DNA of 64,000 nucleotides from Magicicada septendecula (lineage: Eukaryota; Arthropoda; Insecta; Hemiptera; Cicadidae), in NCBI GenBank assembly GCA_034769895.1, contig CM068367.1, positions 347,533,611 through 347,597,610 on the forward strand, written 5' to 3'. The stretch's first letter is position 1. The number at the start of each line of letters is the position of its first letter. Shown here piece after piece: positions 13,034 to 28,394 of the stretch. The notes beneath the pieces were generated by a model. That model was given only the letters and a program-made list of their open reading frames with translations, searched no databases and was not told the origin of the DNA. Made by a program: the position numbers and the translations under genes.

Positions 13034-15046
13034 ATGTCTTCATCTAGTAAACGTGGTAAAGTGTATTGTTACGACGGTCTACTCGATCGTCGTAGGTACA
13101 GTGGAAACAAAATAAGTACAAGACACCAATTAAGTCACTAATCACACCTTTAATTGTTACAGTAAAACAGTTCGTAATTAACAACACAGTCTCTACAACA
13201 AATCAAATGAAAATTATACACACGCAATAAAATGTCCACAAATATTAAAACTCAATTGTATTACAATTATACCGTCTTATTATAAAACGCAACACTTCAA
13301 TAATAACTACTTGAACGTACACAGTAATAACTCGAACCGCTCTGGAAATATATCGCACTAATACTCTCGAACCGCACTATCCAATATCTCGCATGGAACT
13401 CAAAACTAGGGCCGCTACCCGATGTATTTATAGTCACGCTCACACACCAGAAGCTTCCAAACTGCGTCTTATCTCTCGTGAACTACGTAATTACTACGGC
13501 CTTGACACAGTCCGAGCGCCCGTGCGAAGCCCGGCACAGTCGAGAAGATTCTCGCAAAATGCGTCTAGTAGCACGTACACCACACGCTTACATCGAGATC
13601 CTTCTGGCATATTCGATAAACGCGTAGATTGTTCTGTGCTGTCGTAGCACTATCATTCTCAAGCTAGAACAATAATCGCGTCGGTTATGCAGTACTTTGA
13701 ACAGGAGCGTGACAATAAAGGCCCGTTAATTGATATAAAAAAAGTGCGTGAGAGAGTTTCGGCAGCGTGTCAAGTGTCTCTACGCACCATTACTAGAATA
13801 AAAAGTGAACTTAAGGAGTGTAAGAACGATAGCTTTGTTATAAGCGAAGATAATGAAAATGACGATGTGCTCCCAGATGCAGTGAACACGGAAAATGCTA
13901 GTGTGCTCCACACGCCAAAAAGAACAAAACTTCTCCCATGCCCAGTGACTTATATTGATGATTTTGACAAATCTGCCATCCAACGCCATGTTGTAGATTA
14001 TTATAGACGCAAGGAAGTGCCGACCCTCCGAAAATTACAAGCATCTCTCAAAGATGCGGGACTATTCAAGGGATGCTTACAGTCTCTGTCTAACGTATTA
14101 AAGAATATTGGTTTCAAATGGAAAAGGTTCGATAAAAGAAAGCTACTTATGGAGAAGCCATCGGTTGCTTTATCAGGATGCCGGTTTTTGAGGAAAATTC
14201 GTAATGTGGACATTAAAAACGTGTTTTTTTTTAGATGAAATATAGATTAATAGTAATGTCTCCAAAGATGTTGGATGGACCGACGGCAGTGTCAGCTCTA
14301 CTCTGGGTGCACCTCTAGGCAAAGGACAGCGACTCATAATCTGCCACGCAGGTGGCGTCAGCGGATGGATAAATGCACCCCCGCTGATTTTCAAATCTAA
14401 GAAAACGGTTGACTACCATGAGGAAATGAACTCTGAGATATTTGAGTGCTGGTTTTTTGAAGTGTTGCTTCCTTCACTACCACCCGGTTCAACAATAGTG
14501 ATGGACAACGCTCCTTACCACTCAAGAGTAAACAACTCGGCTCCAACCTCATCCTCAAGGAAAGGAGAAATGGCAGATTGGCTAACCTCAGGAGGAGTTC
14601 GTATCAAGGACGACATGCGTAAGCCCGAACTGTATAATCTCGTCAAGCTACACAAGCCCCAACTGACTTCTTATGTCATTGACAAGAAAGCATCTGAGCT
14701 TGGATTCCGGGTTATTCGGCTTCCACCTTATCATTGTAATTACAACGCTATTGAAAATGTCTGGGCTCACTTGAAGAATTACGTCAAACAGCGCAATACA
14801 ACATTCAAACTGGACGATGTGCAAAATTTGTTTTTTGAAGCTGTAAACTCCTACCAAGCAGATTCGTGGAAAAACTGCGTTAAACACGTAAAGAAAGAAA
14901 TGGATGAAGATTGGCTGAGTGAAGGACTTGATGACCGCAGTGTCCAGGAAATGATCATTAACTTGCCTCCAGGAGATCCAGATGATGACGACAGTGACTG
15001 GAACTCTGACGAGGAAGAAGACTTGGGAACATCTCCATTGGAATGA
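13034..15046 (+). pseudogene. Tc1-mariner-type (DD82E) transposase, broken
   Basis: The frame opens at ATG 13034 (MSSSSKRGK) and is split after about 11 codons by the insert at 13067-13649. It resumes with a helix-turn-helix-like region (YFEQERDNKGPLID...SLRTITRIKSEL, 13687-13815) and a second DNA-binding-like region around 13965-14130 (YYRRKEVPTLRKLQ...IGFKWKR). The catalytic part has LDE (about 14233-14241), VMDNAPYHS (about 14498-14524) and AIENVWAHLK (about 14749-14778). I count 82 residues between the second Asp and the Glu, the spacing of the Sailor/DD82E group and far longer than the 34-37 of ordinary Tc1/mariner. The tail is acidic. Breaks: one extra T in the T-run at 14224-14232, a TAG soon after LDE, and a further frame change near 14300. 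Confidence 0.8.
13067..13649. mobile_element. Solo-LTR-like insertion (LTR retrotransposon relic)
   Basis: A 583 bp block interrupts the transposase frame. It begins TGTTACGAC and ends GTCGTAGCA, the short imperfect inverted ends typical of an LTR (TG...CA). It is flanked by GTAT (13063-13066) and CTAT (13650-13653), a 4 bp target duplication with one difference. The minus strand carries a good TATA-box sequence (CTATAAATAC, about 13429), suggesting the LTR points that way. There is no internal coding part, so it is a solo LTR. Gypsy or BEL type cannot be decided. It is younger than the DD82E element it sits in. Confidence 0.65.
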
Positions 15047-15499
15047 CTGTTTTAATGAGAGTAAGTAGACTTGGTATATTTATTTAGTGTTTTTTTTTTG
15101 CCTTATATTTCAAAGGTCAAAATGTTTGAGAAACGTTGTTCCAAAAGATATTATAAAAATATAGTACTATCTAAACAAATATTATCAAAGTAGGGTACTA
15201 TTATGAGCTAAGTCATAATAGTAAAAAAAGATTAGTAAAAAAAAATTTATTTTCATAAGCTAAGTCATAACTGGTCTTATTTACAAATAATTATTTTCAG
15301 AAAAATGTTAGCAAATGTTTGTTTTTTCCATAGGTTCTCTGGTGACTCGGGTCGATCTCGTTTACCAGCATCAACTTTGACCTGCTTTATTACATTCGCT
15401 AGCATAAGTCATTGTAAATATGTAAAGTTATTGTAAATTAAATAATACAAATGAAGTCATTGTAATTATTCAGTCATTGTTACTTTATAACGCCCAATT

Positions 15500-15735
15500 T
15501 TTAATATTCCTTAGTCGTGTTTGGTGTCATTTTAATCTTATTATTTCGCTGATTTCAAATATAACAACATTTTACCAGTATTGGGCGAGGCAAAAAAAAT
15601 TGTTTCATACTGGACGCACAGTGAGGTGACTCACGCGGCAATTAGCTGCTGTCGAGCCCGGGCGGAAGTATTAGAATGGGGGAGAGGTAGCAGTTAGGCC
15701 AAGGGTCCACACGCCAACCACCATCATACAGAGCA
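15500..15735 (-). repeat. Right terminal inverted repeat of the Tc1-mariner-type element
   Basis: Reverse complement of 4999-5238, ending ...CATACAGAGCA before the TA at 15736-15737. It lies about 450 bp downstream of the transposase stop. Confidence 0.85.
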
Positions 15736-15737
15736 TA

Positions 15738-17554
15738 AGCTATAATCTCCGTTTTACAAAGTCAGTTCAGTGTAACCATAACCTTCCTATATTTGAGACA
15801 GAATGTAATTCTATCACAAGCACTTCTTCAAGCGTTTATAATCTTCAAGACGGATTATAGTTCTGTGCTTTCAGATGCTGTACATCTACCACACTGTATA
15901 CTTCACACAAGGTTTTGTAGCTTACATTAATTTATTCACTCATTACATTCCTTGTAGAACATCGGCCTCCGCAGCAATGGCTTTACCTTCTTTCCTGTCT
16001 TTGCCCGTTGTCTGGACCTTGTGAATCCCAGTTGTCTGAAGTCGCTCTCCCACCTTATCCAACAATCATCTTATTCTTAGCTTACCTCTCAGGCATCTCC
16101 CACCAGTTTGCACAGCAAAAACCTTTTTCCGGACTCTTCCGTTCTCCATCCTTTGAACGTGCCCCATCCACTTAAGTCTTTTGCATTTAATACTTTCCAC
16201 AAAGTCTTATTCTGTCATTGTAAAGATTTATTAATTCTAGGTTAGTCCTAATCCTCCAATTATTCCCCTCCGATTTTTTTTTTTTTTTTTTAGACTACAT
16301 ACTCCTAAATATTACTACATAGTTTTACATTACCTCCTGTATTCCTGCTTCTTGTCTTTGTTCAGAAAACAGTATTCACATAGAAACGTAAAAACTATTT
16401 TGAAACTTTTTATCCACGTATCGAATATAAATTATGACGATTTTACACACATGTGCAAGCTTTAGTGCGAGTTCTTACGTGATGAATGGGTTGTTCTAAA
16501 TTTGTATATACGCAAGTAATATAAGATAAGATTTTAACACTTGCAATATTAACTTTATATTGCTAGTGTATGCCATCCAATGTACTGCTGATTTCGGCTT
16601 GTTTTATCTCCGCTCTGACATAATGACGAAATTACTGTGTTTTGGTCAAACAATAAAAAAGATAATAAAACGTTTCTCGGAATCCGTAACACAATGCCTT
16701 CAGTAGGTTCGCCTAGCTACTGAGAAACGCTTAACAAGTTTCCCATGAGCAATTAAACGATATTTTTACAGTACTTTTTTCTGATCTCTGTGACTTTTAC
16801 TGAAAACATAACAGTTAATGGCCCTCAGCTGGTTATTTCCATAGTTCCACATGCCGATTGCTATTTACCATATAATTGTTGTTGCGGAGTTTAATCTCTA
16901 CATATTCAATTACTATTCAGTTTATATATATAAAATGACACCAATCTGCTATTTGTAAGTTCCGTATTTCATTAAAATTGCTGTTATTTTGAGATAATGT
17001 TATTTCACTATGTATATAGACTGAAATTCCTAGGTGGCTTGTTCCGTAATCACCGATTTCCAGGAATAAAACCACTAAATACCACATACGTAATGCAAAG
17101 TATAACGATTTTTTCCGATTAAGTATATGGCCCCTGCTTAAATGAAACCATACATAGTTTCGCTTGTATCCAGTATGAGAGAAGGTGAGATAGTTTTATT
17201 TGTAACTTAACGTAAAATAAATGAAAACCTAGTGGTACTTTATTAATATAGGCTGTCGTAGCATTCGACATTGCAAGTTTAAACTACGCTAACAGAAATG
17301 TTTTAATGAAAGCATTTTTTTAATTCGTATAAACTAAGTTGTATATTAAATAATTAGTGAAAATAAATGCAATAATAAATAACTGAAGAAATGAATAACT
17401 TAAATCACTTCGCACGCGTAGTGATATAAGTAAGTTTGGCTATCGGGCAGACTGCCAACAGCTTGAATACATGACAACGGTCCCTAGAAAGAAACAAGTT
17501 TTAACTACGGTTTTATGATGCTTACTTAGTATGCATTTGTAGTCTCTAGTAACA
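15738..17554. other. Non-coding region with one LINE scrap
   Basis: AT-rich sequence with no recognisable gene other than the LINE relic at 16005-16215. A T-run lies near 16277-16292. Nothing else stands out. Confidence 0.5.
16005..16215 (-). pseudogene. LINE reverse-transcriptase C-terminal relic
   Basis: On the minus strand the sequence reads WMGHVQRMENGRVRKKVF, then a Gly/Arg-rich stretch and a segment like W-L-D-K-V-x-E-x-L. This is the familiar tail of the reverse-transcriptase ORF of many non-LTR retrotransposons (GH-x-x-RM...GR...RW-x-D). Only about 70 residues are detectable, with no upstream RT core, so it is a short decayed fragment. The clade is not assignable. Confidence 0.55.
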
Positions 17555-18045
17555 AGTAGAATTGAACAAGCAAGAGTAGCATTTTTCAAGATAAGATCTC
17601 TTCTGAGTCCAGAAATGTGTTCTTGGAAACCAGAAAGAAATTCATAAAACGTTTTATGAGCATATGCAGATGTGGCTCAGAAACCCTGGGGAAATTAGAG
17701 AGGACCTACCTTGAAGCTTTGAGTTGTAATGCTGGAGGGGGGGCGTTAAGAATACGATGAACAGAAAATATGCCTAATGATGAAGTTTTGAAGAGAGTGG
17801 ATGAAAGGAGGATTATGACAAAACCACTGGGGACACGAAAAGTAATACGGTCGGTCATGTGCTACACTATTCAAATTTGTTTACCACCCAGATCAAGGGA
17901 ATCATTGAGGGGCGTAGTGGAAGGAGAATGCCCAGACAGGAGGAGTATATGGGTGAGATAAAATAAGAAAGAGGTGTGAGGTGATTAAGAGACTGTTTTC
18001 GGAAGGGAACAAATTGCAAATCCACCAGTCTCTGGGATGGGATGA
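17555..18045 (+). pseudogene. LINE reverse-transcriptase C-terminal relic
   Basis: Scattered across frames on the plus strand are EQARVAFFKIRSLLSPEM (about 17560), then MPNDEVLKRVDERRIM (17770), then an Arg/Gly-rich stretch ending near 17960. The order matches the end of a well-known insect LINE ORF2 (QARSAFFKMRSLL ... NEEVLRRVGEER ... GRRGRRR). Stops and frame changes are frequent, so this is an old copy. The fingers and palm of the RT and the endonuclease are absent. Jockey/CR1-like versus RTE-like origin is undecided. Confidence 0.6.
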
Positions 18046-21000
18046 GTATTAGCTTAGTAATAATACTGTTAATATTTCTTCAGTTACTTGTTATTGACAT
18101 ACTGAGTAAGATTTTACTTGTATCTACGCAACACGGCAACTAGACTTAACACATTTATGTTAAAACTGGTTGTTACTAAGCTACTTGTTTTTACAAGTCA
18201 CTCACTTGTGCTTGCCAAGTAGTGCAGTAATTTCTTACTTGTTACGACTAGTTCTTACGATCAATTAATTAGAACGACAAACTACCTGCATAATAAATTT
18301 AAAAATAGGCTAACATAAATCACATCGGACTTTATAAACATTTAAACAATCGTGTTTAATGTTAATTTAAATACTAATTTAGCGGCTCTTTGCGGTAATT
18401 TTTTTTTCTAAACTATTTATTCAATTCGTTATATTGAATTAACTTGAGAAGTGTAGAAGTACATCGAAATCCTTATCGTGAATTCAGAATCCATGAGCGT
18501 ACGTCACCACATTGTAGCTCTATGCAATTAAAAAGAGGACGGGGAAGTGTACTGTGACACTTGCTGTGAGAACTGAATACAATCTGTCAGCCGACCCGAC
18601 GCTAGCGAGGGGCTTACAATACAGAATAATAGGTTATGGAGAGACGAGGGTTGGGCGATCGGTTCATGCCTATACACCGTCAGCTGTTTGGGAAAACATC
18701 CCCTCCTATAGGATATTGAATTTTTTGAGAAGACCTTTGATGAGTTCCATATGTAGAAAGTGGACGTCATACAGCCCTTCGCATGCATTTCAAATTGTAT
18801 TTAGTATTTAACTACCAATATCCTGACCCAGCCATCTAACCGTCTGATCTACAGATAATTTTACAAAACATGTAAATATTATTTTATAGTTAAGGCATGT
18901 ACGTGCGACACGTGGCAAACGCGTGGAAAAAACGACATAATTGCAGTAATATAACTTACTTACGTAAAGCGATATATTTTCTTGTGATAAACCTATATTG
19001 TAACTAAGAAAAATGTGGGTAAAAGGAATGTTTTAGTTTCTTCTTACACTGTATAAACAACCTTGAATATTTTTACTGCCACAGTGATAAATCTTCACAG
19101 ACATTTAACAAAAATTATTTATTAAATATTCCTTTCTTTGTCATTTGAAAACAAGTAAAAATTAATTCCTTGTGGCAACCAAAAATAAACATTATTATAA
19201 GAAGAACAGTTGGATAGAAAATATCAAAATAGACGAAAAAATAGAAGTCATAACTGGTGTCTGTAAATTATTAAAATCATTGCCGAAAATTCAAAGAATA
19301 CATTAACATTGTCGTATAACATTCATGCCATAATTATGGAATTATAGCTTTGTTTTTATTAGTAGTCGAGAGGTTATCCAAAATAATACTTAAGGAATGG
19401 GCGATTTTATTATTTCATTGTAATGATAATGGATTTAGAATAATGTCTCTAATAATAATAATAATAATAATATGTAATGATATCAACATTTTTAATATGT
19501 TACAGTACATTAATTTTATGTTGATATTTATACATAGGCCTAATGTAAGTACTCTAGACCGCGTGTAGTCGAATGTTTTGGTAGTAGTAATAGTCTGTTG
19601 ACGATTGTTATAAAAGTAATTCTGGAGATTTAACTCATTAATTCTAAATACAGACAAAATCGTGTTGACGTGTGTACACTTTTAAAACAAACGAATGTTT
19701 AAAAAATCAATAACGAATTGCATTGTTTAATATTATCAGTTTCTGAAAGTAACTAAAGAATGAAGCAATTTTAATTCTCGAAATTAACCATTGTAACTGT
19801 TTAAATTTTAATCACAGTTTAACAGCCAGTAATAACATATAGCTAATCTGTATGAAGGTAACACAGTTATTAACTTAAGGAGAACACATTTTTATGGAGA
19901 GTTTAGCTAGTCGACACAAATTTCTGTTCTTTACTACGCTGTTAAGTATCGGATTAACTCGTGACAACAGTAATTTTGAACGTAACTAACTGATTCGAAC
20001 AGGCTTTTGGCGTGTCAGCTTTCAGTTTATGAGCGTCTCTCACGCGGAAAGTTTGCCAGCCAGATCTCAAAACCACTTAATATTTTATTATGCCTTTTGG
20101 TCACTTTTGTGTTATCTATAATAACAAAACTATTAAAATTAAAAAATATATAGCATTTATGGAGTTTTGCTCTTGTAAAACATGTTTCTGAGATCTTCAA
20201 AAAACAAGGTATCAACATTTTGCTAACTAAATAATCGGACCAACTTTGGACCAGACAGTCGTGTACGGTTGGACTATGTCTTAATAATCTGGAATGCTTA
20301 TAGTAAATGACATTGTGATTTTATGAGATCTTCTGAATATACGTAGGAGTTATCAGCTTGATATTTTTTTAACGAGGTCACCATGTCATCATGTCAAAAT
20401 ATAAATTGTGAGAGAGTTGACACTCTTCTCCTCATGCTACAGATAGTCATGACCGATGGTATGTTTTTTTACTCTTATACATTCTCGTTAATTCTAACAC
20501 GGATTATGATTGAAATTGTACAAAAAATAAATACTATTATTAATCAAAAATAATAATTAGTAGCCTGAATAAATAATTAGTAATTTGAAGTAATAACTGA
20601 AATTAGTGGCTACGAAAACAATAACACGTAAATTGTAATGGCAATGGCACGAACGTAATACCAGAAATATTAATTAGTTGTTGGCATGATGATACGTACA
20701 TTAATGTGATTCCCGTTTTTCGTACAGACAATGCGGTGTCTCTGTCATAGACAGTGGTTATTGGCTTCCATGTTTGTTTAATAAATATTGTTTATTTTGT
20801 TCAATAAAACAACAGTTTCATCTACCATGCACTCGGTGGGCACAAGCAAAAATGAATACTGATTTAATGAAAATTTATAGCTTCCCATCAGTAACGAAAT
20901 AGCAGAATAGTAATTTTATAGTTGTTTGTGTGCTAATCGTACGCGAAGGAAGGGGTCGTTGTGAAACGAGTGGCTGGTAGGGGTGAAAGCTACACCGAAC

Positions 21001-21589
21001 ACCATCCCACCCCATTTCCTGTTATCAGTTATTTTATCCAGCCTCAGTAAATGATTTATGCGATCTTATTTATGATAAACCATAGGTTACATTAAATTAT
21101 ATTTGAGTGTCTCCTATAGGTTGGATTATAAATAACGATCAATTATAATAATAAACAACCTGTATAAAATTTCTGTAAAACTAACAAATCGACTGCGATT
21201 TTTATCTGAAATTACCCATTTGTAATACCTGTGATTACCCATTTTTGATTACCTTCACTCCTCCTATATTGCTAGTATGTTACTTACAAACTTTACATTT
21301 ACCATATGATACAGTATTCAGGATCATTTTGTGGGACCATCGAGCTGCTGTCACTTTCTTACACAAATTGGAGTAAACACTAAAATAAAATATACACAGC
21401 AATTCACGCGTGCTGATACAAATTTTCCTTCTCCTTCACAAAATTAGAAAATGAATACAATTACAGCGATACATTAAAAATTTAATAATTTGATTAAATT
21501 TTATTTAAGATTTAGTTTATGTAGAGGCTTAAATTTATAAATATTTCTTAATGTATATTTAATTAAGAAAGTTGTGGTAGTGGTTATAA
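18046..21589. other. Gene-poor AT-rich region
   Basis: No coding frame with recognisable features. A short (ATA)n tract lies at about 19453-19471 and one TAGGCCTA at 19535. Open frames of 60-100 codons here overlap on both strands and look like chance. Confidence 0.55.
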
Positions 21590-21596
21590 TCACAAA

Positions 21597-21713
21597 CAGA
21601 ATTAACACTGTTGCACACCACTATAGAAAAATTATTCCGATTAGCGCTTTCAAGCTTCACAGCTCATCGTCAGATCGGAAATGAATTTGTTAATGCAACA
21701 GTGTTAATTCTGT
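21597..21713 (-). repeat. Penelope-like 3' tail relic with inverted 20-mers
   Basis: The 20-mer ACAGAATTAACACTGTTGCA (21597-21616) is repeated inverted at 21694-21713. Between them, the minus strand carries CTGACGATGAGC...AGCTTGAAAGC, the same arrangement as the hammerhead-like tail of the Penelope-like element at 34234-35395. I infer a short relic of a Penelope-like tail on the minus strand. No coding part is present. Confidence 0.4.
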
Positions 21714-24139
<2,426 letters not shown>

Positions 24140-27100
24140 TCAAAACAGTAGTAGTGAAGATTTTATACAGTCCACATTGATAGTGATAATTATATTCATA
24201 TTTGGGCTATTACTTAATATTATCATGATTTATATACTTTAAAGAGTAATTAAAACATTATTTTTCCAACTACCATGTCAGGTATAATGAATGCAATTAT
24301 ACGAAAAATTAGATGCGTTTAGGAAATATTAGAGAGGAGTATAATTAAACGTCTCTGAGACTTAATTTATCCTCACTATAACCAAAATAATTATTATTTC
24401 AATGAGGAATGGTATATATTTCGATTAACGTATTCAGTAGAGTACCCATATGACAGCAGAAAGTTATGTAGAAATAAAGAAACTGGTTCACAAGAAATAA
24501 ATAATCGATGCACGGATTACAGTAATGGAGATGTACAATTTTTTAAAACTCTGTTCAATTCTTATTTTAAAACATTGTTCGATGAATTTCGTAACAGCAA
24601 ATTAACACATCAGTTATTATTAGTAACAATATTAATAATATATTAAAAACATCGGTGAGAATAATTATAGTCTCTTATGATTAAATACACCTTTCTTGTT
24701 TTAAAGCGTCCGTTAATTGATATTTTGTTTTTGCAGATGTAGTAATTGTCAGGTATACAGAAATCAAGTTCATTTCTCTGATTGTTCAGATTTATAAGTA
24801 AGGTTTAATTATAACTGCATTTTCTAAAATATTATACTTTATTATTCACAAGTAACATCTATAGGATATTATACGCCTTCTTTTTCCTCCTTCTTGCCAT
24901 CTCTATATTGTCCACATAGACTGCGCGAATTGTGTAACAACAGAGTATTCTTATCCAAAATTTTAGAAATGAGAACTGTTTCGGTCAGATAAGAGGAAGA
25001 GGGACTAATTTGCTGATGCCCGGTCTGACCGACATCATCGTCTACTGGAACTATTTTTCAGAAGGCTGCTGCAATGCGCGTATCGTGTATTTTCCAGAAA
25101 GAGTTCTTACACATTTGTCAGGTCATGTGTTCGTGCGGACAAAGAGAAGATGGAGAGACAGGGGCGAATTTACGGTGGGGACGAAAGGGACCGGATCCCC
25201 CCTCAGAGGCTGGAAAAGTTTACGAATTTTGTTAAGTAATCTCTTAATTTTTAGGCTGTTTTATTATTTTTTCAGATGTGTACGTTAATATAGTAGTAAC
25301 AACTCATGTTGAAATATACTAACAGGTTTATTACACAGCATTTGGGTACACGTTTGAAACATGAAATATAGAAAAATCAATTCAGTAACTAAGTACCTTG
25401 TAAACAATGTTTTAATATGCGCATTTTTATATCATTACTGTTTACTTTAATGGGACTGATAATCAACTTTAATGGGACTGACAGTAATATTGATTAGTCT
25501 TTACTTGTTTTTTCTTTTGTATGAAGCCGACCCGACCCCGGACACCTCCCCAGGCCAAATTCTAGATAGACCACTGTGAATGATAGAAAGGTCGGGAAAA
25601 CAGGTGAACAGGTATACAGAGTACGCCATGTTACATTGTTACCGTGTGTAAAATCAATTGAGAGTGCAGTACCGGTATCTATAATACCGTTCGTGTAGTA
25701 GGAATAATTAATTAATCCGCTCAAAAGAAACGTTCAATTAGAAAGAAAGGATGTGGGCGGAGCGTAGCGTGATGCACTGCCGTGCAGGCTTTGTGCCAGA
25801 GAATGCTGTCTAAAAAATTGAACACATCAATTGTGAACGACACCACTGTTATTACAAGTTCGCTCTCATAAATTTTTCCATCGCTTTCTGTACGTTCGTC
25901 AGCGCAGAAATTAGTAGTTTAACACAACATTAATGAACTCTTAAACTCGCTTCTTGAAAAACTAACCTCACCCTGCCGCTATTTGTGTTTACGTACATAG
26001 CCTGCTTGTTTGCCTGTCGGCATCTTATAGTCTCTTTCCTCTCTACTCTACGATTATTATATAGGCTACCACTCAGCTCGTTTATATTTTAATCATACGT
26101 TTTCCTCAAAACGTACTTATTTGTCATTCTGTTAATTCCCAATTACAAACAATTACTAACCGTAATTACACAGTGCACGGTAAGAAAAATGTTACCTGAC
26201 TTACTCCGACATTCCTATTTGTTTCTTTGCAGCAAAAATGTGTGTGTTTTTGTGATATTTGATATTAATGTTTGCATTAAAACGCTGTAATTAAATAATC
26301 ATCATTACACAGCGATCGAACTGTCGATAGTCTCTAACGAACTGGACAGATTAAGTCACGGGACGTTTGTTTACAAATTTAAACACAGCGATTTTCGACA
26401 ATTTAGTTCTGACGCAACCTTACACGTATTAGTGTTGTGTCATAAACAACGACCAGTAAAAAAAGTGGGCAGTGACAAATTCGGTCAGTTTAAACAAAAA
26501 TAGACGAAATAGTTAAACTTAGTGAGCTGGTCGAGGTTAAGTCAAGGATCTCGACAAGGATTACCGATTACAGATACGATGTAGCCTGTAAAATGTAACA
26601 TTTAAATGTCATAATCTGAAATACTTCTCCATCACTGCAGTATATTGTGATTAACTGTATCGCCTCAGATTCTCCCAGCCTTCTAGCCAGAAAAAGTAGT
26701 CTTGTTCTGACTTTAGGGAATATTCACAAACACCTCCTGATGTCTCCCGATTTTCTTATAGTTTTCTTATTTCGCCCAACTTGGTGATCGTTTCTACTTT
26801 TTTCCGTTTTTATTTGTTTATAAAGAATATCTACCGTTAAATGGAAAAGTAACAATTTCCGTCTTTTCTGTAAAGCAAATAATAAAATCTGAATTACTTT
26901 ATCACTGCCTCACAGTTACTGTAAGGTTCAACAGTGTAAATCGCAACGTCGGGGTTAACGTTTCGTGGCTAGTAGGCCTACTCGTTCCTGTTCTGATCGT
27001 TTTTGCTGGCCTTCTCTATTTCATTTGAGGTATCCATAGAAGGGAATTTTCATATATTGAAAATAACCTGTTTACTGTTACTTGAAAAGGATACACATTT

Positions 27101-27356
27101 TGTACCAATACTTTCAATTACTTCTGAGCTAACTGGTAGTTTCCAAACTACAGTATTTGATAGGTGATACTATGATCACTGCAGAAGCGCTGACTCGGAG
27201 ATCGAAACATAGGCCTTGAACTGATGTTTTTGTCAATTACCTTTATTATGTTGTTAAAAATGTGTTCTGCCCCGATTCGTATTCTGTCAGCTAACCTCTA
27301 CTTTGTACGTAATTATATCAGACGGATCACGTTTTGGGAAAACTACATGATCCACG
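24140..27356. other. Gene-poor region
   Basis: No recognisable gene. A 22 bp unit beginning CTTTAATGGGACTGA is repeated near 25446-25490. One TAGGCCTA lies at 26973. Short open frames (for example 25010-25288) have no recognised motif. Confidence 0.5.
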
Positions 27357-27364
27357 GTAGGCTA

Positions 27365-27759
27365 CAGTGGCGTAACCACGTATGGGTGATTAATTCCACC
27401 CCCCCCGGAGATATTAAAAATCTTAATAAATTCCATTCCTTCCATTCCAACTTAACAGTTGTATTAGTCAAAGTAAGGCTTATAAATGATTGTAGAAGTA
27501 AGAGAATGTTTGTATGTATTCAAAATAAATATTTTTAAATTAATAAATTTATGCTTTCTTAATAATGTCAATCACTCAACATTTGGTAAATAACATAGTA
27601 CGTATGTGCATCTTTACGTAGCACATATTTCATAAAATGAATTTATAAAATTATGTGGAAAGAAATCTGAATTTCTTATTTGTCCCGTGGAAAACGGGGA
27701 GTCCAACCTTCAAGGTAGTCTTCAAGTTACTCCAGGAGCAGCCCTTTTTTACGCCACTC
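27365..27759. mobile_element. Small non-autonomous hAT-like element
   Basis: The left end begins CAGTGGCGTAACCAC and the right end, reversed, begins GAGTGGCGTAAAAAAG, so 9 of the first 10 bases match after the first position. The flanks GTAGGCTA (27357-27364) and GTAACCTA (27760-27767) look like a diverged 8 bp target duplication, the size expected for hAT. At 395 bp with no coding frame, it would be a deleted or MITE-type copy. The CAGTGGCGTA terminus is common among hAT-type repeats; assignment is by resemblance only. Confidence 0.45.
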
Positions 27760-28213
27760 GTAACCTATAACAATATATGTTCAATATATTGACAATTCTT
27801 ACCTCAAATTCAGAACACAAGGTAAAAAAATGAGCAATCAGAACAGAAATTTATCTTTAAAATGTGCAATCAAGTCGTTGTTCGATCTGACTGTCACTCG
27901 TTATTTTCATTTAAATCGAATATAGGCACAAGATATAAAAATGAAGAAATATGAATATTTCTGAGTAACACTGAGAAAAGTCCTTACTTCCTTTGCTTCG
28001 AATGATTTGTCCAAACTTAATGATAAGCCTATATATTTATATATAACATCAGCCACCACTTAAATTAAATGGAGCAGTGATTTATTTTGTTGATTAAGGC
28101 GTTGATTTTGTTGATCATCTTAGATCTATCAATAAAAAATTGATGAGCAAGTAGAGGCTAATTTCGTTATACTAATCATATATTAACAATAGAGAAACAT
28201 GATTTCGGAATAA

Positions 28214-28387
28214 GATTTCCACGTCTGAGGAGGAAAATGTAAGTTGTGCTTTCGTACCTGGTCATTTATGAGCTGCCTGCATCGATGACTACACGTACAT
28301 ACATCTATAAGTCATCGAGGCAGGCAGCTCATAAATGACGAGGTACGAATAGCACAACTTACATTTTCCTCCTCAGACGTGGAAATC
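28214..28387. repeat. Near-perfect palindrome, about 76 bp arms
   Basis: The left arm (28214-28289) and right arm (28311-28387) are reverse complements with only a few differences, around a 21 bp centre. The centre (TACACGTACATACATCTATA) resembles the start of the 42 bp minisatellite unit that follows at once, so the two structures share sequence. The transcript or single strand would form a long hairpin. There is no coding content. Confidence 0.9.
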
Positions 28388-28394
28388 TCTACAC

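Larger units (their letters stand above)
4999..15735 (+). mobile_element. Tc1-mariner-type DNA transposon (DD82E, Sailor-like), interrupted by later insertions
   Basis: The two ends are inverted repeats of about 240 bp (4999-5238 and 15500-15735), both beginning TGCTCTGTATGATGGT. Each is flanked by TA (4997-4998 and 15736-15737), the duplication expected of IS630/Tc1-mariner elements. The transposase relic lies at 13034-15046 on the plus strand. The span of 10.7 kb is inflated by an ISL2EU-like element (7000-11617), a solo-LTR-like insert (13067-13649) and about 3 kb of further non-coding sequence whose origin I cannot name. Calling it Sailor-like rests on counting 82 residues between the second aspartate and the glutamate. 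Confidence 0.75.

Noticed and set aside
25010-25288. 92-codon open frame
   Set aside because: No ATG-based start of quality, no motif, and the downstream sequence is AT-rich. Probably chance.
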